Shown: positions 8,773 through 17,966 of the stretch, piece after piece | How the letters are laid out: every line of letters starts with the position of its first letter | Position numbering within the stretch: the stretch's first letter is position 1 | DNA from: Arthrobacter sp. ov118 | GTDB lineage: Bacteria; Actinomycetota; Actinomycetes; Actinomycetales; Micrococcaceae | Reading direction: 5' to 3' | NCBI RefSeq assembly: GCF_900116495.1 | Contig: NZ_FPAY01000001.1 | Coordinates: 868,001-932,000, forward strand | DNA length: 64,000 nt | Program-made: the position numbers and the translations under genes | Notes under the pieces: generated by a model | Database searches by the model: none | What the model was told of the DNA's origin: nothing | Seen by the model: only the letters and a program-made list of their open reading frames with translations

Positions 8773-9963
8773 TCAGCGGGCGCCGAGCAGGTGCTCGATG
8801 AAGAGCTGCTGCAGCTTCACGAAGCCGAAGCCCTTGCCGCCGAAGTAGGCGTCGGCGTTGAAGTCCTCGTAGGAGGAGCGGTCGGCGCGGAGCTGCTCGT
8901 AGCCTTCGCCCGGGTTGAGCGTGGGTTCGTTGATTTCCGCGACGCGCGAGGCCTGCAGCGCCGCCTGGACCTCGGGGTCGGCGCGGAAGGCCTTGGCGCG
9001 TTCCTTGAGCAGCAGATAGGTCTGCATGTTGGCGGCGGCGGAGTCCCACACGCCATTGATGTCCTCGGTGCGGCTGGGCTTGTAATCGAAGTGGCGCGGG
9101 CCGTCGTAGGCCGGGCCACCGTCGGGGCCGCCGTTTTCGAGCAGGTCCACCAGGGAGAACGCGTTCTGCAGGTCGCCGTGGCCGAACACCAGGTCCTGGT
9201 CGAACTTGATGCTGCGCTGGCCGTTGAGGTCGATATGGAAGAGCTTGCCCTGGTAGAGCGCCTGGGCGATCCCGTGGGTGAAGTTCAGTCCGGCCATCTG
9301 CTCGTGCCCGGTTTCGGGGTTGATGCCCACCAGTTCGGGGCGCTCGAGCGTTTCGATGAACGCCAGGGCGTGGCCCAGGGTGGGAAGGAGAATGTCACCG
9401 CGCGGTTCATTCGGCTTGGGCTCGATGGCGAACCGGATGTTGTAGCCCTTGTCCGTGACGTAGTCGCCCAGCAGGTTCACGGCTTCGCGGTAGCGTTCCA
9501 GGGCGCCGCGGATGTCCTTCGCGGCGTCGTATTCGCTGCCTTCGCGGCCGCCCCACATCACGAAGGTTTCGGCACCGAGCTCGGCGGCGAGGTCGATGTT
9601 GTCCAGGACCTTGCGCAGGGCGAAGCGCCGGACGCCGCGGTCGTTGCTGGTGAAGCCGCCGTCCTTGAAGACGGGGTGGCTGAACAGGTTGGTGGTGACC
9701 ATCGGGACGATCATTCCGGTGGACTTCAGCGCGCCGGTCAACCGGCCGATTTCGCGCTGGCGGTCAGCGGCCGAGCAGCCGAAGGGAAAGAGGTCGTTGT
9801 CGTGGAAGGTGATGCCGTAGGCGCCGAGGTCGCTGAGCCGGTTGACGGCCTCGACCGTGTCCAGCGGCGGGCGGGTGGCGGAGCCGAATTGGTCCTGGGC
9901 CTCCCAGCCGACCGTCCAGAGACCGAAGGAAAACTTGTCGTCACGGGTGGGCTGAATCGTCAT
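8773..9963 (-). CDS. xylA: Xylose isomerase
   Basis: A 396-residue TIM-barrel enzyme converting D-xylose to D-xylulose with two divalent metals. It matches the short class I actinobacterial type: FGLWTVGW at the start, YGITFHDNDLFPF with the catalytic His, VTTNLFSHPVFKDGGFTSND, MWGGREGSEYD, RFAIEPKPNEPRGD, NPETGHEQMAGLNFTHGIAQAL, HIDLNGQRSIKFDQD and GPRHFDYKPSRTED. The sequence is strongly reminiscent of the known Arthrobacter enzyme. It is the first gene of xylAB and is divergent from the ROK regulator. Confidence 0.97.
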   Translation of the reverse strand: MTIQPTRDDKFSFGLWTVGWEAQDQFGSATRPPLDTVEAVNRLSDLGAYGITFHDNDLFPFGCSAADRQREIGRLTGALKSTGMIVPMVTTNLFSHPVFKDGGFTSNDRGVRRFALRKVLDNIDLAAELGAETFVMWGGREGSEYDAAKDIRGALERYREAVNLLGDYVTDKGYNIRFAIEPKPNEPRGDILLPTLGHALAFIETLERPELVGINPETGHEQMAGLNFTHGIAQALYQGKLFHIDLNGQRSIKFDQDLVFGHGDLQNAFSLVDLLENGGPDGGPAYDGPRHFDYKPSRTEDINGVWDSAAANMQTYLLLKERAKAFRADPEVQAALQASRVAEINEPTLNPGEGYEQLRADRSSYEDFNADAYFGGKGFGFVKLQQLFIEHLLGAR

Positions 9964-10017
9964 TGAATCTCCGAAGGTAGGTGCGGCTGCTGCTGTGCGG
10001 CGGCGGTGAGGTTAGGC

Positions 10018-10042
10018 ACAATTGTTCTAGACACAAACATAT
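10018..10042. promoter_or_regulatory. Candidate ROK/XylR operator upstream of xylA
   Basis: The 286-base gap between xylA and the divergent ROK gene carries an AT-rich island with TTGTTCTAGACACAAAC, built around the TCTAGA palindrome (10026-10031). The rest of the gap is GC-rich. An AT-rich dyad in front of xylA next to a ROK repressor gene is where a xyl operator is expected. Confidence 0.5.
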
Positions 10043-10249
10043 TGCGAATTTCGGTGGTGTCAACCCCGCAAGTGCGGAAATGGCGCCTCAGGACGCTAGC
10101 GCCCTAGAGGAGCGGATGTTAAGTTGTGCATAACAGCAATCTGGGTGGCAGATCAAGCAATCAGGCCCCTGAGGAAGGATTCAACCGGATGGGAAATTCC
10201 ACAACTGCTTTCCTGGACTGCACGGCGGCCGGCCGCTGATATTGTCACG

Positions 10250-11467
10250 ATGATGCCTCCACGTACTCTTGCTTCTGCGGCGAGGGAGCCGGATCCGTCT
10301 CGCCGCAACAATTTGTCCCTGCTGACCTCCCTAGTCCATCACCACGGCGTCCTCAGCCGTGCCCAACTGACCCGGCACACGGGACTGAACCGTTCCACCG
10401 TCGGGACGTTGATCGGACAGCTCGTTGCCTTGGGCCTGGTCTATGAATCGGCGCCCGCCGGTGAGGGGCAGGTCGGCAGGCCCAGTCCGAACGTCCATCC
10501 GAGCCCGTCGGTCGCGGCGTTGGCGGTCAACCCGGAGATCGACGCCGTCACAATCGGCCTGGTCAGTCTCGGGGGCAAGGTGCAAAAGAAAATCCGCTTC
10601 GACACCGAACGGATACCGAGCGCCCGGGAAGCGGTGAATATCGCAGCGGCTGTTATCGCCGGGATGCGTTCCGAGTTGGATGCGTCCTACCGAATCACGG
10701 GCATTGGCATGGCCGTGCCCGGCCTGGTCAACCGCGACGACGGCGTGGTCCGGCACGCTCCGCATCTGGGCTGGCGGAACGAGCCAGTCGCCCGGATGCT
10801 GAGCGAAGCCGCCGGCTATCCGTGCCAGGCCGCGAATGACGCCTCCCTTGGCGCCGAAGCTGAGCTGCTTTTCGGCGCAGGCGCCGGGCAGGGGAACCTG
10901 ATCTACCTCAACGGCGGCGCCAGCGGCATCGGCGGCGGAATCATCTCCGACGGGCAACTGCTCAGGGGTGCCTCCGGCTACGCCGGGGAGCTTGGCCACA
11001 CCTTTGTCCGCTCCGGAGGAAAGACGTGCCACTGCGGCGCCACCGGCTGCCTGGAAACCGAAGTCTCCCAGTCCCGCCTCCTCGAGCTGGCCGGCCTGAC
11101 CCGCGGCGACACCGCTGACCTCGAAAAAGCGCTGGCAACCAGCAGCAGTGCGGAAGTGAACGACGAAGTGGCACGCCAGCTCATGTTCCTGGACATCGCC
11201 CTGCGCAATGCCGTGAACATCTTCAACCCCGAGGCAATCGTCCTGGACGGCTTCCTGGGAACCCTGTACGCGCTCGCCCCGGAGTCGCTGGACCGAGTGC
11301 TGCTGTCCCAGGCAATGGACGGCCCCGCCGGCCAGGTCAAGATATACCGTGCAGCGCTCGGTTCGGACCTGATGATGATCGGGGCCGCCGAGCTGGCCTT
11401 CACCCCGTTCCTGGCCGACCCCGCAGGCCTCGGCACCACCACCCGCACTGCGCCCGCGGCGGGCTAG
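10250..11467 (+). CDS. ROK-family transcriptional regulator (XylR-type)
   Basis: About 405 residues: an N-terminal winged helix-turn-helix (LLTSLVHHHGVLSRAQLTRHTGLNRSTVGTLIGQL) fused to a ROK sugar-kinase-like domain. The ROK part shows VPGLVNRDDGVVRHAPHLGW, AANDASLGAEAE, GIGGGIISDGQLLRGASGYAGELGH and the zinc-binding cysteines of CHCGATGCLE. The sequence also opens further upstream, but the ATG at 10250 (or 10253) gives the standard short leader before the helix-turn-helix. Divergent orientation to xylAB suggests a xylose-responsive repressor of that operon. Confidence 0.9.
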   Translation: MMPPRTLASAAREPDPSRRNNLSLLTSLVHHHGVLSRAQLTRHTGLNRSTVGTLIGQLVALGLVYESAPAGEGQVGRPSPNVHPSPSVAALAVNPEIDAVTIGLVSLGGKVQKKIRFDTERIPSAREAVNIAAAVIAGMRSELDASYRITGIGMAVPGLVNRDDGVVRHAPHLGWRNEPVARMLSEAAGYPCQAANDASLGAEAELLFGAGAGQGNLIYLNGGASGIGGGIISDGQLLRGASGYAGELGHTFVRSGGKTCHCGATGCLETEVSQSRLLELAGLTRGDTADLEKALATSSSAEVNDEVARQLMFLDIALRNAVNIFNPEAIVLDGFLGTLYALAPESLDRVLLSQAMDGPAGQVKIYRAALGSDLMMIGAAELAFTPFLADPAGLGTTTRTAPAAG

Positions 11468-11663
11468 GCACCCGGCACAGGTTCAGAAGCCGGAGCCAGC
11501 GGGTACGGCATTGGGCGGCGACCGGCCACGAAGGCCAGCTATCCGCCATACAAATAGGTGGCATCAGAAACCACCCCTTCACCGAATACCTTTTCTGCCT
11601 CAGTCTGGTTACTAGACCTGCAGCGACCCTCTCAAAGCAATCAGTACCCAGAAGGAATTCAAC

Positions 11664-12683
11664 GTGGAAACTCCCCTCTCCCATCTTGCCCACCTCGAAA
11701 TCACCACCCCGGACATCGAAGCCTCGGCACGGTTCTACGAGGAAAAGTTCGGCATGCGCATCATCGACCGGGTGGATGGCAACGTTTACCTGCGCTGCTG
11801 GGGCGACTACTACCGCTACAGCCTGGTCATCACCGAAGGGCCGGAAGCGTCCCTGGGCCGGATGGCCTGGCGCACCAACTCCCAGGCCGCCCTGGAAGCC
11901 GCCGCCCAGCGCATCGAAGCAACCGGAGTCCAGGGCACCTGGACGCCCGGCGGCCACGGCTACGGCAAGGCCTACGAATTCACCGGCCCCTACGGCCACC
12001 ACATGCGCCTCTTCTATGACGTGGAGAAGTTCGTGGCCGAGCCCGGCTTCGAGTCCACCTACCCGGACCGTCCGGAACGCCGCAGCAGCCACGCCGCTGC
12101 ACCCCGTTTCCTGGACCACGTCACCGTGGCCTCCTCCGATGTCCGCGGCTTCGCCAAGTGGTACAACGAAGCCCTGGGCTTCCGCGTCATGGCATTCGTG
12201 GACCTGGACGAAGCACCCATCACCGTCTTCTCCGTCCTCACCACCAACGAAAAGTCCCACGACCTCGGCGTGGTCCTGGACACCTCCAGCCGCGCCGGCC
12301 GCGTGAACCACATCGCCTTCTCGGTGGACGCCACCGAGGACCTGCTGCGCACCGCGGACGTCATGATGGAGAATGGCACCCCGATGGAATACGGCCCCTC
12401 CATCCACGGCGTGGGCGAGCAGAACTTCCTGTACTTCCGCGATCCTTCCGGCCTGCGCGTCGAGCTCAACTCCGGCGGCTACCGCAACTACGTCCCGGAC
12501 TGGGAAGCCGACACCTGGAAGCCGTCCGAAGGCTCGAACAACTTCTACAAGAACGGCGCCATGCCGCACTCCATGACCGAATCCTTCCCTCCCGCCGAAG
12601 GCTTCACCGCCACGGAAGAAGGCGCCTCCCCGGAAATGAAGGAAGCGCTCCTGAACCCCTACGCCAAGCAGGGACGGGGCTGA
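11664..12683 (+). CDS. Extradiol ring-cleavage dioxygenase (catechol/homoprotocatechuate 2,3-dioxygenase type)
   Basis: A 339-residue two-domain VOC-fold dioxygenase that opens a catecholic ring next to the diol using Fe(II) or Mn(II) and oxygen. The 2-His-1-carboxylate site is readable: His152 in FLDHVTVAS, His216 in VNHIAFSV and Glu267 in GLRVELNSGGY; spacing and length match homoprotocatechuate 2,3-dioxygenase. The tail rich in EEGASPEMK and KQGRG is usual for that class. The start is a GTG after AGAAGGAA. It heads an operon of hydrolases, a monooxygenase and an amidohydrolase, so it is the likely ring-opening step. The actual diol cannot be read from sequence. Confidence 0.9.
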   Translation: METPLSHLAHLEITTPDIEASARFYEEKFGMRIIDRVDGNVYLRCWGDYYRYSLVITEGPEASLGRMAWRTNSQAALEAAAQRIEATGVQGTWTPGGHGYGKAYEFTGPYGHHMRLFYDVEKFVAEPGFESTYPDRPERRSSHAAAPRFLDHVTVASSDVRGFAKWYNEALGFRVMAFVDLDEAPITVFSVLTTNEKSHDLGVVLDTSSRAGRVNHIAFSVDATEDLLRTADVMMENGTPMEYGPSIHGVGEQNFLYFRDPSGLRVELNSGGYRNYVPDWEADTWKPSEGSNNFYKNGAMPHSMTESFPPAEGFTATEEGASPEMKEALLNPYAKQGRG

Positions 12684-12690
12684 AGCCGCC

Positions 12691-13653
12691 ATGCCGGAAC
12701 CTACCTACTCCCTCATCCGGTTCCAGGAACCCGGTGACAGCAAGGCCCGCGCGGGCCTGCTGGTCGGAGACCGCGTCCTGCCATTGGACGGGGACATCAA
12801 CTCCCTGATCGAACACTGGGATACCACCGAGGGGCAGTTGGACACCCTGGCTGCCTCGGCAGGCGAGGACACCGGCCTGGCGCTCGCCGACGTCGAGGTC
12901 CTTGCCCCGGTGGAGCCTGTCCAGGTCCTGCAGACCGGCGCGAACTACCGCAAGCACGTGATCGACCTCGCAGCAGCACACCGCGAACCCGGCCAGGACG
13001 AAGCCGAAGTCCGGGATCGGACCGCAGCGATGATGGACAAGCGTGCAGGCCAGGGTACACCGTACTTCTTCATCGGGCTCCCGACGGCGATCGCCTCCGC
13101 CACGGACGACCTCACCCTGCCCTCCTACAGCAAGTCCCACGACTGGGAGCTGGAACTGGCCGCGGTGATCGGCAGGACGGCGTTCCGGGTCACCCCCGAG
13201 GAAGCCTTGGACTACGTCTTCGGCTACACCATGGTCAACGACATCACCACCCGTGAATACGTGTTCCGCAAGGACATGCCGGCGATCGGTTCGGACTGGT
13301 ACCGCGCCAAGAACGCCCCCGGCTTCCTGCCCACCGGTCCCCTGCTGGTGCCCGCCAAGTTCTTCGGCGACCCGCAGGACGTCCAGGTGACGCTGAAGCT
13401 CAACGGCAAGGCCATGCAGGACGAGTCCACCTCAGACATGATCTTCGGTGTCGCCAAGCTGGTCAGCGAGGCCTCCCAGATCATGCCGCTGCGCCCCGGC
13501 GACCTGGTCCTGACCGGAAGCCCCGCCGGCAACGGCCAGCACTGGGGACGGCTGCTCCAGGACGGCGACGTCATGGAAGGCACCATCACGGGCCTCGGCA
13601 CCCAGCTGATCCGCTGCACAGACGAAGTTCAACCCGAAGGAAGCCAGCCGTGA
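12691..13653 (+). CDS. Fumarylacetoacetate-hydrolase-family protein
   Basis: A 320-residue FAH-family enzyme, 7 bases after the dioxygenase. The N-terminal cap is followed by a core with VLQTGANYRKHVID, YFFIGLPTAIA, the acidic metal site in DWELELAAVIGRTA, YTMVNDITTREYVF, KNAPGFLPTGPLLVP and GDLVLTGSPAGNG. Such enzymes hydrolyse C-C bonds or isomerise and decarboxylate products of meta ring cleavage. Its position suggests it acts on the dioxygenase product. It overlaps the next gene by GTGA. Confidence 0.85.
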   Translation: MPEPTYSLIRFQEPGDSKARAGLLVGDRVLPLDGDINSLIEHWDTTEGQLDTLAASAGEDTGLALADVEVLAPVEPVQVLQTGANYRKHVIDLAAAHREPGQDEAEVRDRTAAMMDKRAGQGTPYFFIGLPTAIASATDDLTLPSYSKSHDWELELAAVIGRTAFRVTPEEALDYVFGYTMVNDITTREYVFRKDMPAIGSDWYRAKNAPGFLPTGPLLVPAKFFGDPQDVQVTLKLNGKAMQDESTSDMIFGVAKLVSEASQIMPLRPGDLVLTGSPAGNGQHWGRLLQDGDVMEGTITGLGTQLIRCTDEVQPEGSQP

Positions 13654-14696
13654 CCACCCAGGACACTGCACCAATCACCACCGGCACCGGGGAATCAGCC
13701 AGCAGCGATTCTCCGGTGATCCGGCGTGAGGACCCGCTCGGCAGTATCCGGGCCATGGCCGAAGCCCACAACAACTGGGGCCGCTGGGGCCAGGACGACG
13801 TACTTGGGACCCTGAACTTCATCGACGCCGCCAAGCGCATCGAAGCTGCGGCCTTGGTCAAGACGGGCGAGGCGTTCTCGCTGTCCCAGCCGTTCGACAC
13901 CAACGGACCGCAGAAGGGCTGGCGGCGACGCACCAACCCTGTCCACACCATGACCGACACCGGCGTGGATGCCGAACGGGGCAACCAGGGCTTCCCGCAC
14001 GGCTTCGGCGGCGCGGACGACGTCATTGCCATGCCGCTGCAGTGCTCCACGCAGTGGGACGGGCTGGGCCACATCTTCGACCAGGGCAAGGCCTGGAACG
14101 GCCGCGCTGCCGGGGACGTGGTCACCTCCGAAGGCGACCTGGTGACCGGCATCGAGACTGCTGCGGCCAAGATCGTCACCCGCGGCGTCCTGCTGGACGT
14201 CGGCCGCGCCATCGGCCCCGAGCTGGGTAGGACCGACGGCGAGCTTCCGGACGGCTTCGCCATCACCCCCGAGCACCTCCAACGGACCATCGAACTGCAG
14301 GGCCCCAGCTCCAACGTGGGCCGCGGCGACATCGTCGTGATCCGCACCGGACAGCACGCCAGGGTTCGCCGCGAGGGCTGGGGCGACTACGCCGGCGGCT
14401 CAGCCCCGGGGCTGTCCTTCAGCACCGCACCGTGGCTGCACAGCAGCGAAATTGCCGGGATCGCCACCGACACCTGGGGCTTCGAAGTCCGGCCCAACGA
14501 GTTCGACGGCGCCTTCCAGCCCCTCCACCAGATCGCCATCCCCAACCTGGGGCTGTTCCTCGGCGAAATGTGGGACCCGGACGGCCTGGCGGAAGCCTGC
14601 GCAGCAGACGGCAGGTACGACTTCCTGCTCACCGCCGCGCCGCTTCCCATCACCGGCGCCGTCGGATCGCCCGTCAACCCGATCGCCGTCCGGTAA
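13650..14696 (+). CDS. Cyclase-family (kynurenine formamidase-like) hydrolase
   Basis: A 348-residue member of the metal-dependent cyclase/kynurenine formamidase superfamily. The family signature is seen as MPLQCSTQWDGLGHIFDQGKAWNG, a Q..TQWDGLGH variant of the HxGTHxDxPxH metal motif, followed by GVLLDVGRAIG and GDIVVIRTGQ. The length and the STQWDGLGH form match the larger subgroup found in aromatic catabolic clusters, whose substrates are mostly undefined. Translationally coupled to the FAH gene. Confidence 0.8.
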   Translation: MTTQDTAPITTGTGESASSDSPVIRREDPLGSIRAMAEAHNNWGRWGQDDVLGTLNFIDAAKRIEAAALVKTGEAFSLSQPFDTNGPQKGWRRRTNPVHTMTDTGVDAERGNQGFPHGFGGADDVIAMPLQCSTQWDGLGHIFDQGKAWNGRAAGDVVTSEGDLVTGIETAAAKIVTRGVLLDVGRAIGPELGRTDGELPDGFAITPEHLQRTIELQGPSSNVGRGDIVVIRTGQHARVRREGWGDYAGGSAPGLSFSTAPWLHSSEIAGIATDTWGFEVRPNEFDGAFQPLHQIAIPNLGLFLGEMWDPDGLAEACAADGRYDFLLTAAPLPITGAVGSPVNPIAVR

Positions 14697-14758
14697 CTTG
14701 CAAGTCAACAGCAACGAAAACCACCAGCAGTAACGCCGTCAATACAAAGGAGTCAGCG

Positions 14759-15883
14759 ATGGCAGCAGTACAGAACGTCGGAATCGTCGGGGCGGGAGCC
14801 GCGGGACTGACCGCAGCCATCCTGCTGGCCGACGCCGGAATCCAGGTGGAAATCCTGGAGAAGGCGGACGCCCCGCAGACTCTCGGATCGGGGATCACTT
14901 TGCAGGGGAACGCCCTGCGGATTTTCCGCCAGCTCGGCGTCTGGGAGCAGATCGAGGCGAAGGGCTACCCGTTCAGCACCCTCGGCCTGCGCGCCCCGAA
15001 TCCCGATGGCACCGTCATTGCCGTCCTCGAGGACATCCGGACCGGCGGCGAGGACCTGCCGGCCACCCTGGGCATGTACCGCCCCGACCTCACGGCCATC
15101 CTCCGCGAGCGTGCCGAGCAGGCCGGTGCCCGGATCAGTTACGGAAAGTCGGTCACCGGGATAACGGACGACGGCGGGTCCGTCACCGTGAGCACCGCCG
15201 ACGGCGGCACCGCCACCTACGACCTCCTGATCGGTGCCGACGGCCTGCACTCCGCCGTCCGCAAGGCAATCGGCTTCGACGTCGAACCCCAGCCCACCGG
15301 TATGGGCATCTGGCGTGCCTTCGTGGAGCGGCCCGAGGAGGTGGTCCGCACGGACCTGACCTACGGCGGCCCCTGCTTTATCGCCGGCTACTGCCCCACC
15401 GGGCCCGACACCATCTACGCCTACCTGGTGGAGAAGGCGCAGGAACGCAGGCACGAGGACGGCCCCCGCATCATGGCCGAACTTGCCGCAGCGTACGGCG
15501 GCCCGTGGAACGAGATCCGCTCGAACCTGGACCAGAGTGCCCGCATCAACTACACGTGGTTCACCACGCACCTCGTGGACGGCCCGTGGAACCGCGGCCG
15601 CACCGTGATCATCGGCGACGCCGCCCACAGCTGCCCGCCCACGGTGGCCCAGGGTGCGGCTATGGCCCTGGAGGACGCGGCCGTGCTGGCTGAACTGCTG
15701 ATCAATGCTGACGACGTCACCGAGACCCTGTGGAAGGAGTTCACCGACCGCCGGCTGGACCGGGCAAAGGCAGTGGTGAACGCCTCCGTCCAGCTCGGCC
15801 AGTGGATGCTCGACGGCGTCCGCGACGCCGATGTGCCGGGCCTGATGCACTCGCTTTCCACGATGCTGAAGGAGCCCGCATGA
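14759..15883 (+). CDS. FAD-dependent aromatic monooxygenase (salicylate/3-hydroxybenzoate hydroxylase type)
   Basis: A 374-residue class A flavoprotein monooxygenase. The ATG at 14759 follows AAAGGAG; a longer in-frame opening upstream lies inside the cyclase gene and is not used. It shows the Rossmann motif GIVGAGAAGLTAA at about residue 8, the second FAD/NADPH segment LLIGADGLHSAVR and the third FAD segment VIIGDAAHSCPPTVAQGAAMALEDA. It probably hydroxylates a phenolic or aromatic acid to make the ring-cleavage substrate. The next gene starts on its stop codon. Confidence 0.9.
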   Translation: MAAVQNVGIVGAGAAGLTAAILLADAGIQVEILEKADAPQTLGSGITLQGNALRIFRQLGVWEQIEAKGYPFSTLGLRAPNPDGTVIAVLEDIRTGGEDLPATLGMYRPDLTAILRERAEQAGARISYGKSVTGITDDGGSVTVSTADGGTATYDLLIGADGLHSAVRKAIGFDVEPQPTGMGIWRAFVERPEEVVRTDLTYGGPCFIAGYCPTGPDTIYAYLVEKAQERRHEDGPRIMAELAAAYGGPWNEIRSNLDQSARINYTWFTTHLVDGPWNRGRTVIIGDAAHSCPPTVAQGAAMALEDAAVLAELLINADDVTETLWKEFTDRRLDRAKAVVNASVQLGQWMLDGVRDADVPGLMHSLSTMLKEPA

Positions 15884-16956
15884 GCACCCACCGTTCAGAA
15901 CAATCCCCCACCGTGGACGTCCACGCCCACGTCCTGCTTCCGGCCCTGCAGCAATTGGTGGCCGAAGCTGATCCCGAGGGGTTCGGCGCCCAACAGGCCC
16001 TGGAAGTCCGGCGCAACGGACCGGAATCCATGGCCGCTTCGGGCAAGATGATCAAGGAGCGCTGGCCGCAGCTGACGGACCTGGACCGCCGTCTGGCGGA
16101 CATGGACGCCCAAGGTGTGGACGTCCAGCTGGTCTCGCCGTCGCCGTCGCACTTCTACTACTTCGCGGGTGTTGACCTGGCACTGCAGGTGGCCCGGTCC
16201 GCCAACCAGGCCGTGCGGGAGTTCGTTGACCGCGCCCCGGAACGGCTCAACGGCCTGGGCCTGGTCCCGCTGCAGCACCCCGCCCTGATGGTGGAAGCCC
16301 TGGAGCACGCTGTGTTGGACTGCGGCCTGCTCGGCGTGGAAATCGGCTCGTTCGCCGCCACTCCCGCCGACCCGGAGCGCAGCACCGTTGAGCTCTCCGA
16401 CCCCAGGCTGGAACAATTCTGGAGCCGGGCCGAGGAACTGGGTGCCCTGGTGTTCCTGCACCCGTTCGGCTGCTCGCTGGATGAACGGCTGGACAGGTTC
16501 TACCTCGCCAACACCGTCTCGCAGCCCGCGGAAAACGCCGTGGCCCTGTCGCACCTGATCTTCAGCGGCGTCCTGGACCGGCACCCGGACCTGTTGGTCC
16601 TCGCCGCCCACGGCGGCGGCTACCTTCCCACCAGCCTTGGCCGCTCCGACCACGCCTGGAAGGTCCGGCCGGAGGCCCACGGCTGCGCCCAGCCGCCGTC
16701 GTCGTATTTGAAGAAGCTGTACTTCGATTCGCTGGTCCACAACCCGGCTGAACTGCGGGCCCTCGTGGCCGCCGCGGGCCCGGAGCAGGTCCTGCTGGGC
16801 TCGGACTACCCGTTCGACATGGGCTCCGACCACCCCGCGGCCGAGATGATCGAGGCGCGGCTTCCGGCGGAGGACGAAGCCAGGGTGCTGGCCGGCAACG
16901 CCGCTGCTCTGGGCATCACCCCCGCTTCCGTCCCCGCCGCCCGCCGCACAGCCTAA
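15880..16956 (+). CDS. Amidohydrolase-family (ACMSD-like) decarboxylase/hydrolase
   Basis: A 358-residue TIM-barrel amidohydrolase related to 2-amino-3-carboxymuconate semialdehyde decarboxylase and gamma-resorcylate decarboxylase. The N-terminal metal motif VDVHAHVLLPAL, the barrel His in VFLHPFG, LAAHGGGYLP and the terminal LLGSDYPFDMGSDH are present. The ATG overlaps the monooxygenase stop. Its most likely role is decarboxylating a ring-opened or aromatic acid intermediate. Confidence 0.87.
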   Translation: MSTHRSEQSPTVDVHAHVLLPALQQLVAEADPEGFGAQQALEVRRNGPESMAASGKMIKERWPQLTDLDRRLADMDAQGVDVQLVSPSPSHFYYFAGVDLALQVARSANQAVREFVDRAPERLNGLGLVPLQHPALMVEALEHAVLDCGLLGVEIGSFAATPADPERSTVELSDPRLEQFWSRAEELGALVFLHPFGCSLDERLDRFYLANTVSQPAENAVALSHLIFSGVLDRHPDLLVLAAHGGGYLPTSLGRSDHAWKVRPEAHGCAQPPSSYLKKLYFDSLVHNPAELRALVAAAGPEQVLLGSDYPFDMGSDHPAAEMIEARLPAEDEARVLAGNAAALGITPASVPAARRTA

Positions 16957-16966
16957 GGAAGTTTTT

Positions 16967-17965
16967 ATGGTCAAGATTGCACGCTGGAACCACGACGGCG
17001 GGACGCAGTCCGGCTTCGTCGACGGCGGAACCTGCTACGCCCTCCCCGCAGGCCAGACCGTCCAGACGCTCTTGGACGCCGGACTCGAAGAAACGCTGGA
17101 TGTTGCCCGGCAGACCATCGGTTCGGGCGCTGCTGTTCCGCTGGCGGACGTGCAGCTGCTCGCCCCACTGGTCCCCGCCAGCATCCGGGACTTTGTGGCC
17201 TTCGAGGAACACGTTGAAGGGGTGCGGAAGAGCATCGACGGCGTGGCCGGCGTGGTGCCCGAATGGTACGAGGCACCCACCTTTTACTTCACGAACCCGC
17301 ACACGGTCACCGGTACGGGCGAAGTGATCGGGATCCCGGCGGGCTGTGACGACCTGGACTTTGAGACGGAGGTGGCCGCCGTCGTCGGACGCGTCCCCGG
17401 AAGCGACGGCCGGAACCTGACCGCCGCGGAGGCGCACGCGCACATATTCGGTTACACGGTGCTCAACGACTGGTCGGCGCGGGACCTGCAGCGCCGGGAG
17501 ATGAAAGTCAGTCTGGGGCCGTGCAAGGGCAAGGACTTCGCCAACACGCTGGGTCCCTGGATTGTCACCGCTGACGAATTCGAGGACCTGCACGACGCCG
17601 AGGGATTCCTGCCGATCTCCATGGCCGTGGAAGTCAACGACGAAGCCATCGGGCAGGACCTGCTCTCCAACATGGGCTGGCCCTTCGCCGAACTCGTCGC
17701 CTATGCCTCGCAGGACTCAGTGGTGCGGCCCGGCGATGTGCTGGGCTCCGGCACGTGCGGCAGCGGCTGCCTCGCGGAGCTCTGGGGACGGAATGGCGCG
17801 AAGACTCCCCCGCCGCTGAAAACGGGCGACGTGGTCCGCATGACGGTGGAAGGCATCGGGACTATCGAGAATCCGGTGGGTGCCCGGCGCGAGGCCGCGA
17901 CCCGGGTCCCCGCCCGGCCCCGTCCGCGCAACCGGGTTGCCGCCGCGGTTCCGTCCGGGACTTAG
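16967..17965 (+). CDS. Second fumarylacetoacetate-hydrolase-family protein of the aromatic operon
   Basis: A 332-residue FAH-family enzyme. It starts 10 bases after the amidohydrolase with an AAGGAAG ribosome site. The core shows IRDFVAFEEHVEG, YFTNPHTVTG, the metal motif FETEVAAVVGRVPG, YTVLNDWSARDLQRREMK, LGPCKGKDFANTLGPW and VLGSGTCGSGCL. The RDFVAFEEHV plus DWSARDLQ layout is that of true fumarylacetoacetase-like hydrolases acting on fumarylpyruvate-type diketo acids. The C-terminal 25 residues are Arg/Pro-rich and look like an unstructured extension. Two different FAH enzymes in the operon suggest sequential hydrolysis or isomerisation. Confidence 0.85.
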   Translation: MVKIARWNHDGGTQSGFVDGGTCYALPAGQTVQTLLDAGLEETLDVARQTIGSGAAVPLADVQLLAPLVPASIRDFVAFEEHVEGVRKSIDGVAGVVPEWYEAPTFYFTNPHTVTGTGEVIGIPAGCDDLDFETEVAAVVGRVPGSDGRNLTAAEAHAHIFGYTVLNDWSARDLQRREMKVSLGPCKGKDFANTLGPWIVTADEFEDLHDAEGFLPISMAVEVNDEAIGQDLLSNMGWPFAELVAYASQDSVVRPGDVLGSGTCGSGCLAELWGRNGAKTPPPLKTGDVVRMTVEGIGTIENPVGARREAATRVPARPRPRNRVAAAVPSGT

Positions 17966-17966
17966 G

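Noticed and set aside
7269..8801. Long open plus-strand frame opposite xylB
   Set aside because: Its translation is Gly/Arg/His-rich without domains, and xylB on the other strand has all kinase motifs.
8533..9966. Long open plus-strand frame opposite xylA
   Set aside because: Antisense to an unmistakable xylose isomerase; Val/Glu/Gly-rich low-complexity translation.
11400..12692. Long minus-strand frame opposite the extradiol dioxygenase
   Set aside because: No motif, and the dioxygenase on the plus strand has its metal ligands and a ribosome site.
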